From contig JASANE010001803.1 of NCBI GenBank assembly GCA_030248225.1, forward strand, positions 41,050-105,049: a DNA stretch of 64,000 nucleotides, written 5' to 3'. Shown one piece after another: positions 34,583-45,400 of the stretch (the first letter of the stretch is position 1; each line of letters starts with the position of its first letter). A program made the translations under genes and the position numbers. Below the pieces are notes generated by a model. It was not told where the DNA came from, did not search any database, and was given only the letters and a program-made list of their open reading frames with translations. This DNA comes from Trileptium ribeirensis. Lineage: Eukaryota > Nematoda > Enoplea > Enoplida > Thoracostomopsidae.

Positions 34583-34654
34583 GATCTGCCAGGCGGGACT
34601 CGAAATCAGGCCTTTAGCTTGAAAGACAAGCACGCTGTCACCACACCACAGATC
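34583..34654 (-). other. tRNA-like sequence (SINE head or tRNA pseudogene)
   Basis: 72 nt on the minus strand. The ends GATCTG and CAGATC pair, there is an A-box-like TGTGGTGACAGCGTGC, an anticodon-arm-like GCTT/AAGC stem with a CTT triplet in the loop, and a B-box-like TTTCGAGTCCC. The T stem pairs poorly, so it is probably a tRNA-derived repeat, not a working tRNA. Confidence 0.4.
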
Positions 34655-35787
34655 TCAACCTACTCCTGTTGAAGGTACGGTATTTACACCAGTGGAGTGA
34701 AACGTTACACTACACTCCGACGAAAACAGAACTTTTTATTATGTGTACGAATTTACTGTTCAAATCATAGGCTGCTAATGAATAAAGGCTAGGTTATAGA
34801 AATAACATTCTAGTAATGTGAGTTTAGCTTAGCCTCATTGCCTCTTCGAATTTTTGAAATATATGTAATCAGAGAGAGATAAACGAGCTTTGTTTCCACT
34901 GATTGAATTACGATGAAAATCTATCGGCACTCATAACTCAAGTTCTGGTATATGGATTTTCTCAACTTTTGTTCGACAGCAAATGATATATGATTTTATC
35001 CTACAACTGCAGCCTTCAACACCATCTTCTTAGTTAAACAGACCAAAACTGACTTTGCAAAGACATTTTGCTATACAGTTATATCACATATAGCCTTCTA
35101 GCTTACCAAATCGTTCTATGCCGTGGCAAAAATGTAAGATATATCAAGCTCAGACTGAATACATGCTGTGGTAAAAATACAAGATATATCAAGCCAAGAC
35201 TGAATATAACGTTATATATGGAGCTAAACTTCTACGCCTGCTAAACTATTTAATACCATTATCGAACTCAAGCAAAATAGTTTGATCTGCTTTTATTGCA
35301 GTTGTACAGTTGTACTGGTTATTGTATTTAAACGAGCAGAGCAAGTTCTAGCTTTGCTGCGGTGCAATGCCTGAAATATAGTTAAGTAATAGACACAATT
35401 TCAACCATAAGACATGGAAAAAATATCTTTAGTGATATAAAAATTGTCCACACCGCCCATCCGAATCGCCAAAAAAAATGTCCCGAGGGTTATAACAAAT
35501 ATGTTTATTACATTGTTGTCTTATTACAGCTTATCTTTCACATATTTTATTAAAAACAAGAATATTTCGAGCTGGGGAGAAATTCTCTATGTCGCTGAAA
35601 GTTCAGGCATTGCACATCAACAAAATTAAAACGTGCTCTGCTCCAAAACACAATAACCGGTACAACTGTATAAACTGCAATAGATGCAAATAAAAATATT
35701 ATGCTTGAGGCCGAAATTGATATTAAATGATTAAGCAGGAATACAAGTTGAGTGCCATATAATTGGTATATTGGTAAATAATACTTA
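34655..35787. other. No supported gene
   Basis: AT-rich non-coding sequence. A two-copy repeat with AAGATATATCAAGC is present at about 35,134 and 35,170. Confidence 0.4.
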
Positions 35788-35843
35788 ACATCGTAGTGTT
35801 AATTTCGGATACAGTTTTGTCGCTTCATTTTCGTAGTTTTATT

Positions 35844-36554
35844 ATGTCACGAACTGACGTTGGCAATGCAGATTTGGCGCGTTTGCAACAAGGAAACCCG
35901 TCATTGACGGCTCAAGATGGGGCCGCGGGTCAATCTAGGGACAGTTTTGATGAAATGCTGGACTGTGGTGATAATCTTCGAGATCCGCTAGGGAGTTTGC
36001 ATTCGGTAGACCCAGCGCCCGTTTTGGCTGGTCGCAAATCGCGCAGTCGTGTTCATAAGGCGCCTAGAAAACGGGGTAGGCGTCGCTCTTCTTCCTGCAG
36101 TAATAATGCCATTTCTTCGTCCGAGCGTTCCTCTTCTGGTTCTCCCAGCCTACCACAGTCTGCAGACGTAAATTTTAAAAGCTATACTAATCAGCATCAG
36201 TACGACGTAAACGCTCGTGTTTTGGTTTATCTCGACAAGGCTATCAAGGCAACAAGTCAGTCGTCTCGGGGTCAAAGAATTCGGAAATATCTTACACAAG
36301 CGTCCAATATCCTGCGCAATCGTCAGAAGATAGTCCTTATCGCAGAATCGCATGGTTGGAACGTTGTCGCAGAGATGGAACGGGGTAGGTCTTTGTCATG
36401 CCTTGATTCCTCAAAGCGTCGTTCTCTTCAACAAGCAGTCAAAAGTTTATCTTCGAAGCGTCAACTGTATTTGCCGCCTTTGCAGACGGGGTCTTGGCCA
36501 CCCTTTCGCTTTCGTGAGTGGGGGCAACCGATGCGCTGCGTTTGCCCCCATTAA
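35844..36554 (+). pseudogene. Gag-like ORF1 of the DIRS/Ngaro element
   Basis: From ATG 35844 (MSRTDVGNADLARLQQGNPS) the frame is Ser/Arg-rich with a basic stretch RKRGRRRSSS. It then has a helical part containing LRNRQKIVLIAESHGWNVVA, similar to the conserved lk-R-K-I-x-iAd-x-x-GW-x-vV block of DIRS/Ngaro Gag proteins. The frame ends at 36554 near a region with cysteines (RCVC) where a zinc knuckle would be expected; an overlapping frame from 36352 suggests a frameshift here. Confidence 0.55.
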
Positions 36555-36761
36555 ATTCACGTCCGTTTCAATACCGGCGCTAATTTTTGTGCTACTCCTC
36601 TCGCGTCAAACTGTCCCGGAGTTACCAACACTAAATCCACGTCAGCAAATAAGCCAAGGTTCACAGCTGAAGCCGCCAAGCTTTCAGGTGTCTAGTGTCC
36701 GTCTGAGCTGCAGTTATCGTTAACTGAACGTCATACGTTATCAGGTAAGCGGGATCTACTT

Positions 36762-38493
36762 ATGTGTGAACGTCTAAAACATCATTCACGTTTTTGGGAA
36801 TCTATTGTTTGTTCGGATAATGTTTTAGGTTATGTGAAGTACGGTTATACTATTCCGTTTGTGACTTCTCCGCCTATGTTTATTCTTAGAAACAATTTTT
36901 CGGCTTTCAAGTACGCGCGTTTTTGTGACGACGAGGTTTCGGATCTTCTCCGGAAAGGTTCTATTGTTCGGTGTCACACTCAGCCCCACTGCATTAATCC
37001 TATTTCTGTGGCTGAAAATACAAGTAAGCTCAGGTTAATTTTGGACTGCATTGTGTTTAATTTGTGGCTTAAACGATATAAATTCCGTCTTGAGAATATT
37101 CGCGTTGCCTTTCAGTATTTCAGCCAGGGGTGTTATTTTGTAAAATTCGATTTAAAATAGGGTTACCACCATTTGGCCATTCATCCCGACTAGCAAAATT
37201 TTTGGGTTTTCCTTGGAGGAGTATCTGTTATGGTTATACTTGTCTTCCATTTGGTGGTCTGTCATCTGGTCCTTTTGTTTTTACTAAGCTTTTGCGCTTT
37301 CTTGTTCGCAAATGGCGGCACGAAGGGATCAAGATTGTTTTGTATCGGGATGACGGTTTGATAGTATCAGATTGTAAAGCTGAACTGGAAAAGACGTTTA
37401 TACTGTTCTAGTAGATTTGAAATCTGTGGGGTTTATTGTCAATGAAGCTAAAAGTATGCTTCAACCGGTTAAGCAGATTTCGTTTTTGGGTTTCGATTTG
37501 TATGGTGAGCGCAATACTATTTCCATGCCTCAAGACCGGCTTACGCGTATTTTAGCCCTTATTAGTAAGTCTCTAGTTCGAGATGTGTTGTCAAACCGAA
37601 AGGTTCTGTGCCTTGCTGGGAATTTAGTAAGTATGTGGCCACTGTTGCAGGATGTCGCCATTCTTCATACACGGGCACTATACAGTTTTATAAATGACCT
37701 TCCGCTTGATGCTCCCCGTCGTAAAACGTTGGATCTCACCAACTGTCTTCTTTTCTGGCGCAAGTGGTTGCAATCTTCGGCGTTTAGTAGCTTGTTTAGT
37801 CCCCACCCACGTTATATGTATCATTGTTTTACAGATGCTTCTGAAAGCGGTTGTGGCTCGGTGCTTGTGTCGGGTCAACGGTATACCGAGGCACATGGCT
37901 TGTTGCCGTCACAGTTTCTTTGCGCTAGTTCCGCAATGCGGGAATTATATGCTCTTTGGTATGCTTTGACTTCTTTTCAGCCTAGCGTTACCGGTGAGTC
38001 AGTGTTTCTTTATACGAATAATTTTGCTGTGAGTCGAATTTTAGCAAGAGGTAGCATGAAACGGCATTTCAACAGTTTAGCATTGTCTATTTATAGTTTA
38101 CGTATACAATCAAATATTAGCTTGCAAAGTAGCTGGTTACTAAGACAGTTTAATATGCATGCCGATTATTTGAGTCGGTTCGTCGATTCTGATAATTGGG
38201 CTGTGTGCCGCAGGTTATTTACTTATTTGGAAAACCGAATTGCAAAATGCACATTGGATGCGCTCGCTAATGAACATAATGCTAAGTGCCCATGTTTTTT
38301 CTCGAAATTTTGGTGTAAAGGCAGTAGCGGTTGTAATGCTTTTTCTTATTCTTAGTTGAATGATATACTTTAGGTAGTTCCTCCTGTCAGTCTTGTGGTT
38401 CAGGTTTTGCTTCATTTTCGTTGTTACGGTTATAAAACGATTTTACTGGTTCCTTTCTGGACGTCAGCACCATTTTTATCCTTTTTTGGCTAA
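36762..38493 (+). pseudogene. Reverse transcriptase-RNase H ORF of the DIRS/Ngaro element
   Basis: The RT starts with GYVKYGYTIPFVTSPPMF, then LRLILDCIVFN and CYFVKFDLK. TAG stops lie at 37158 and 37191, followed by a frameshift to a frame with CLPFGGLSSGPFVFTKLLRF and the catalytic YRDDG (37343-37357; the family usually has YLDDG). Another shift at 37411-37417 leads to LGFDLYGERNTISMPQDRL and an RNase H with CFTDASESGCGSVLV, an AMRELYALWYAL segment and NMHADYLSRFVD. After TAG at 38353 and 38368 the same frame continues with VVPPVSLVVQVLL and LLVPFWTSAPF, the segment that follows RNase H in DIRS elements. Confidence 0.8.
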
Positions 38494-38820
38494 GGATCAG
38501 TATTTGCAATATCTGATAGTAGACAGTGATTCTGGACAAAGCTTACCGTTTTATTTTACCTGATACCAGCTCACCGTCCCGTTGTTGCGATCCCCAACTC
38601 GGTCTAAAGCTGTGAGTTTATTACATTGTGAATATATCGGCAGAAGACTGCTTTCGAAGAGTTCGCTTCGTTTTGAATTAATGACTTTGTGTGTTTCGAT
38701 GGTGTTTTGCGCGTCCTGTTGCTTGGGTATATCCTGGCATTTTTAGGTGCATTCGCTGCGTGCGGTCGGGCCATTCTGCTTCGTGCATCTTTATTCAATT
38801 CATGAAGAGACTATTGGTTT

Positions 38821-38871
38821 GCTTAACGGGAGTTAATCCGAGCACAGCGAAGGATTAATGGTCTGTTAAGC
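38821..38871. repeat. Two-step stem-loop near the 3' part of the DIRS/Ngaro element
   Basis: GCTTAAC (38821) pairs with GTTAAGC (38865), and the inner arms TTAATCC (38833) and GGATTAA (38852) pair perfectly, leaving a 12-nt loop. Possibly part of the element's termini or an RNA signal. Confidence 0.6.
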
Positions 38872-39029
38872 TAGCGTTTACCTACCCGGTTATTTTGCAT
38901 AACTAACAGTATATAAGTATTTGCTGATATGCTCTATTTGTTCAGGTCTTTCTCGTTTTTCCTACTACATCGTAGTGTTAATTTCGGATACAGTTTTCCC
39001 ACCCACCCTCCCGTTTCGGTTAAGCGTCC

Positions 39030-39272
39030 TTGTACTATTTTATTTCAGACATCTTATCGTGTGCGATTTGGGTGCGGCCTTCGTTACCGAATATCTGCGC
39101 AATGGCTTTATTGGCTTTGTCGACGGTGTCGCATGGCACTCTGTCTTCTTATCTTATGGTACTTCGCTCTATGGCATCTTATGTTCACAGCGTCCTAGGC
39201 AAATCGTCTTTCCTTCCGCTACTGCCGAAAATGCCTGGAAGCCATTCAAGTACCTATGTAGAATTTGTTTAG
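39030..39272 (+). pseudogene. Possible tyrosine recombinase N-terminal fragment
   Basis: The frame reads LALSTVSHGTLSSYLMVLRS and following, similar to the ALS-x-ST-xx-xY-xxx-L-xx-F start of the core-binding domain in DIRS-type recombinases. It stops at 39272 with no catalytic Arg/His/Tyr region downstream, so only a fragment is present if the assignment is right. Confidence 0.3.
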
Positions 39273-39290
39273 TAATATAAATAAACAACA

Positions 39291-40921
39291 GTGTTTGCTG
39301 TTATTCATGAAATGAAAATTATAAACAAGTTGAGAAACAGATATGCACATGCCTTTTCCATCACCAAAGTATGGGTTTGTGGAATTTGAATCGGCGTCCC
39401 AAATAAATGTCTATTCATTCAAAAACGTGTTCTCAAACTTTTCCTTAATTTAATGCGCTCTGTTCGTGCAGTAAACCATGTATCGTCTCGGTCGAAATAA
39501 TGAAAATAAATAGTCAACATGGGCTATTTCTAAAACTGACCAAACAGTGCCTCTTAAAAAATCATACCTTTAAAGGACATTAACCATATGTGTTTTAAAA
39601 AATTCCAAACATTTTACTTAGAAATGCACCAGTATTGGCACTAAACATATGATAAGGACACTGCCATGTCCCTATAATTACCGGTCAATCCAACCTTATT
39701 ACATATAATTGTTATACACGGGCTATATCACCACTGCCCATGTGTATTAGACATAATACATAGTCTAGGTGAAAAATTCTCATAAAGAAATAAATTATAG
39801 ACACATTGATAGGCCCTTTCCTAGAATACACCCAAACCAAAAATCAAAAACCAAAGCCGATTTTAGGCTTATAATAATAATCCTGCTACCGTTCCACTTT
39901 GCTCGTCGAGAAGGTCCACAAAAAAATTCATTAGCTCTATATTTATGACATTTTTCATTTTTTTATTTTTGGGGTAACCGAAGGCCCATCTTGGTACCTA
40001 GAAATTCCAAAAATTTCTCTACAAATCATTGACCTCAGTCGAATGACTCCAACATGATCTTGATCCGTTCATGTATTAACAAGCGACAGCATTTATGTTA
40101 AGCGAGTGCCTAAGATGTAATCCTAAGCGTAAGTAATACCGTACAATCGAAATACATTCCGTGGAATTTAAAAGAAATTTGATTTTGACATCACCAGAAT
40201 CTCAAAATTCCAAGAACTATTCCTCGAATTTTTAAAGAATTATCTTTTAAAAAATTATGTTATTAATAATTATCTTTGAAATTTCAAGGAACCGTGTAAA
40301 ATATCGGGTGGTGCAAAAATATAAAAATGTTTCTTTTAAATTTAATGGAAATGTATTTTCAGTTAGCTGTTTAACCCATGAACTGATGTGTTGAACACAT
40401 TGTAAGTCACCGATGTAATTTGATTTAGCCTTTTTGGGTAGTGCTGTCCAAAAATGCATTGGAACAATAGTATTTTTGAAATGTCTCAATATCAAATTTC
40501 GCGCAATACCCATGATTAGTATGGGTCCGCCCAAAGACGCTCCATTTAATGTTACGTTCAAACAGCGTAACGTTTATTGCCGAAAACATGACTACAAATT
40601 ATATTTTCAAATATATTAATTGGAGTAAAATTTTGGCCATATCACCTTTGGGGGTCGGACGTTATATCGCTAGAAAAGAGAACATCTTACTGCGGTGGGT
40701 AGATTGGAGCTGCAGTCTTTCGACCTAGGCTTACTATAAGGCTCATTTCAATACCTTAGCTTAGCACAACGCTCAGGCTTAGGCTTAGTATATATCGAGA
40801 ACGGAATAACGTGTTTCTCAGTTCGGTCCTTAACAGTTACATTAGCTAAAAAATTTTCATAAGCTGTTAACATTTTTTAGATTATATTAGAAAATGATTT
40901 AATAAGTAACTATTCGAAACC
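39291..40921. other. Intergenic; dispersed repeat pieces
   Basis: No supported ORF. GCTTAGGCTTAGTA at about 40,778 (with a looser relative near 40,720) matches the segment at about 56,070-56,140, so it is part of a dispersed repeat. Confidence 0.4.
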
Positions 40922-42416
40922 ATGGGTCCCAATTGGGTCGACTATTCGAAAGACCAACGATATATGCCAACAGTGATTAATATTGGTAGCGTGAATGGAT
41001 CTCAATCGTCGTTATCTGGCTCATTGAGAAATATAAAGCTGATTGATCATTTGCTCAGTAGTATTGAGCGAAAATCCATTATAGTTCCGAAATGCTCCTC
41101 ACAACCCAACCAGCACGATGATGCTAACACCGTTACGCAGCGATCTGATAAGGATATTTTTAGCAAAGCTAGACCTAGGGAGATGAAACGGAAAAACAAA
41201 AGTCGTCGGTATCCGCTTATTTATGAGCTAGGCGACACGAGAGTTACCAGGAACGAAAATTCCAAGAAATTTGTCGAACTCTCGACAACAACAAATTCGA
41301 AAGCCATGGACGATGATTTGGCAAGTGTTCTAAAAATTGACACAGCCAACCCTAAAACTTGCTCCAGAACGCTTACGAAAGACGAAGATGAATTCGAAAC
41401 GAATTCTGTTACTCGTCATTGTACAGTATTGCAAATAGGTGACTCCAGGAAACAACGAGAAACATGTGGTAATACCGAAGATGAATGTCACAATAAGTAT
41501 TCTTCAAAGACTCGATTGATACAACCAACTGTTGTGTCGGTTCTAACAACACCATGCCCATCAATTCGCAATTCATCGCTGAAACGTACTAACGCTGATG
41601 TAGGATCAACGCCTACCGAAAGTAATTCTATTTCTCGCTTGATGACATCAACAGAACTATCTTGCGGATTCAATGTAGTACAATCGCTGAATCCTCATAC
41701 TCAAGCGCTATCAATTCAAGTCAACGTGCCGCCATCTCAGCTCCAATCTCGTCTGACTGTAGCAAATAACAGGGTACGCCGCTTTTCAGTATCGAATCCT
41801 TCATCATTGATAATTAATCGCTATTGCAACAATAACAGTAATCATAATGTTCCAGATAGTCATACGCCGATCACGGCAAGCTTTGATAGAGGAGAAGTCA
41901 TCGAAATTGATCAGCAAAATGTTTATACAACTGATCAAACTGGCCAACAGAACGTTAGCACCAGAAATGACTCACGCTACCTACAAGAAACTAACCTAAG
42001 AACATTAGAACTTGATGAAACTTACCAGGGTCTACCGACAACGTTTATATCATGCGACGGCATAACTGTGAACACAGCTCCTTTGGATAACGCTGGCGAC
42101 AGTGGTAGTTTCGTCAATTCTAGTCATTGTCGAATGTATATCAACGGCCAAACTGAAAATGTCAACGACTTCGGCGGGTACGAAAGCGGATTAGGAGCCA
42201 CAACCGAAGTGGATGTAGATGATCCTCCAGTAAACACCGATACTAGATCGTTTGATGCTGAAAGCAGCTCAAACACTCCGGTCCAGTTGACGGCAGTGCG
42301 ACTGCTAGATGATTTCGAAAGCAGCCATCTATCTACTACTAATAGATCCGAGGATAACCAACAAACCGAAATGGTTGAAGACGAACACATTTCTGTGTCT
42401 TATGCTGGTGGTGGCG
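40922..42416 (+). CDS. Exon 1 of the membrane-protein gene
   Basis: 498 codons plus one base from MGPNWVDYSKDQRYMPTVIN to donor GGCG|GTAAGT. Composition is low-complexity, with many Asn, Ser, Thr, Asp and Gln and few hydrophobic stretches, and no signal peptide. A basic cluster RPREMKRKNKSRR lies at about residue 83-95. Probably disordered. Confidence 0.65.
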
Positions 42417-45400
42417 GTAAGTAAATTTCCTTCGTTTTAAGCTTAAAATAATTTTTCGGATAAATTTCGAAGTAAATTCACTCAAATTGTGAGCTTTGAC
42501 ATAGTTATTTGCGACACTGTGAGAAAATTATAAGTTTCATAAAAATAACATTCATTTGCTGGAAATATAGTAACAAATATCTATGTGGCTACTGGCGATG
42601 AATTTTTGTATTTTTTTTAGTCAGAAATATTTTTGGTGCTGCTTAAAGATCTTTAATGCGTAAGGACTTAATATGTAAACATAAACAGCCATTTTTAATA
42701 AACCTTACAGCAGAAGATATGGATATGAATCCAGTGCATTAATATATGCATTTATCTCATCCTTTTTGCAGTTTACGTCAAATTAAAGTATTTCAGTTAA
42801 GCTTGCTTGCTGAATTTTCGTTAACCATTCCCTAATTAAAGGCATTAAATAAATTAATATGCATTTCGTTTGTTGTTGGTCAAACATTTGCCGTCGCGAT
42901 GAATCGAACCCGTACAAGCTACATTTATTCACCAGATAGCCGGATAATTTAGCACATAGGCGGATCCTAGCTGATGTCTTACTATTTGTTCTTTCCAAAA
43001 GGTTTATTCTGATACATTACAGGATCTTCAACGTATATTTATCGGAGATCTTTCCGCGAGGTATTTAGTATAAAAAAGAAGCGTTTTCAGGTTTGGATTT
43101 TAAAAAATTAGCAAATCATCTTTTTTGATGTTCAAATTCCAACGGAAAATATTTATAATTTTCTGTTCAACATTATGCTTAGCATCCACAGACAAAAGTA
43201 TGTTAACCCATACGTCCGAGCTATCTTAGGTATATATTTTCAATGTTTGACAAGCTCATGTCGACACCACAGATGGAAACCCGATTGCTTTCCTGATAAA
43301 GGCGTACGCAAACCACTGAGCTATGTGAAAGCTGTTGCCCCGTTGCATACGCAACTTGGAAAATGAGGGAATAACAGCGCACGTTGCAAACATATATACT
43401 TAACGCGATAAACTCTGTTAACGCAAAGCGTCGTAATATGCGATAATACCAATTGGCAGAGTTGCGGATAAAAGGGTTAAATCACATGTATATATGCTTG
43501 AATATTGAGCATGACCATTCATATATACGAACACCAAGCGCGTGTTTGATGTCATTCATTATGAAGAACACATCTGTGATGTGCATTTTCAGCAACTTCA
43601 TTAACGAAGCCAATTGGGACTGACACTGAAGGCTACGATATATGTAAAATTTCGACCAAGAACTATTTTAGAAGTACTTTAAATTTGAAATTGTTATAGT
43701 TTCAAAAGTTACAGTCTTGGATTTTTAAACCGCCTTATAACTGTTAGGATCAGAAACCAATTTTTGATGCAAAACAAGGCTATAATAATTATCAAAAGTA
43801 CGAATTTCGTTTTTGATTTTCACTTTATTCTTTTAGTTTTATGAATATGCCAAAAGTATGCGATTATCATTTGTTATTCCGGAGTCATTTTTGGTTTTCC
43901 AGATCCATAAATGTGAATCTTATCATGTTTGCCTTGAAAAATGCGCTGAGACATGGTTCCTGAATTCAATATTTCTACAAAGCTACGTTCCGACTCCGAC
44001 TTCGAAACCAGAAAAAATTATTGTATACTTTTGTTTTCATTTATTCTCTGATAGTTGTAATATTTAGCTTGAATTTATTCAGTCTTAATTATTCTTATTT
44101 ATTTTATAGTTTCTTCAATTGCGAATATACTCATTTTTTCGTTTGTTTTAAATACTAAAATGTTTTTACACAATAATCTTCTATTTTATCTAAAATCCTT
44201 TTGAAATCCTCAATATTCTTCTGGTATAAATCGATAGAACCAAAACTGCCAACATTACTTGGTTTTCCTAACAGTTTAGTGCTAACTAAGCATATCAAAG
44301 TGCTACTACAGTATATCATAGATAGTTTAAGACATCTTAACTAAGCAGTTCCGTATGTTTTGGAGACTTTTTTTAAACGATCGTTGAGTGGCAAGACTGA
44401 TACAGATTATGTCGCTGCGCATACGCTAAGTCGAAAGCATAGGTGTCCAAGGTTCGTCGGTGTAGGGCCAGATGGCCCTGGCACGAGGGAAGGTAAGATT
44501 GGCCGGAGGTGGCTATAGATTATTTTAGTTATTTTTGTTAAATGTCGCTCAAGCTAAACAATGGGTCCACGGGGAATGGAACACCGGCCCTTCCGCGGGC
44601 GTCGCAGACGTGCTAGCAACTACTACATGGACCCGTTTGAAACGCTTAGTATGTTGTGATTATATTCTAACTAGCGAATTGACGTTTCGTTAGCATTGAT
44701 CATTATTTGGCTGATCACTACAGTAGCCATAATTTTTCCCATTCACCCTTGTTTTTCTTCGATATTTACACCATAATTCAGTAACATTTTGTAATTTTGC
44801 TCATTTGCCAAAATCGTCCGCCGCCCCCCTTCAGCTTGAAGGTGGTAGTGGGAGAGTGCGTGTAGCTATAGTTTTGGGCTGGTATTAACCGTCCGGGAAG
44901 AAGCTATCCTTATACCTACTACTGTAGGCACCTATGGCCAAGAGCTTATTATAATAAGTTTCGTTTGTTGTGTAAACCTTAGAGTCACTTTAAGTCCAAC
45001 TATTGGATTGTCGCTTCTCAAAATCTCTGTACTAAACGCTGTTTCCTCACCTATCGAAATTAGCAAGGCCGATGTAGTCTATATTATCTGTGGAATTTTG
45101 CTCAGGATTCTCAAAAAAGTAAAAACACAATTCTGAAGACAGAGTTTAAGAAATGACAGAAATAGTGTCTTCAGAGTTTTCGTAGTTCGAGTTAGCGAAT
45201 TACGTTTTTAGAACGATCGGTTTTATTCAAAATTTAATAGTTACCAGCCTGGTTTCGATTCGACGGTGTTTTGGTGCCGGTTCTACTTCGATAGTTATAA
45301 AGCAACTAAATTTTGGATATCAACATCAAATAGTTTTTTCAGACCGGCCCTGAACTCATTTACGATAATGAACACTTGTCGTCAACTTTTAAAGCAACTA

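Larger units (their letters stand above)
35788..39290 (+). mobile_element. DIRS/Ngaro-type tyrosine-recombinase retroelement, degraded
   Basis: Order: 5' repeat, Gag-like ORF, reverse transcriptase-RNase H ORF with the DIRS-type segment after RNase H, a stem-loop, a second copy of the 5' repeat, and a possible recombinase fragment. A 31-bp identical direct repeat (starting ACATCGTAGTGTTAATTTCG) lies at 35788-35818 and 38967-38997, fitting split direct repeats of Ngaro-like elements. There are many stops and frameshifts. Confidence 0.75.

Noticed and set aside
40720..40800. TTAGGC-like repeats (also 56,070-56,140) as telomeric DNA
   Set aside because: Only a few degenerate units inside dispersed repeats and a foldback element; no long array.
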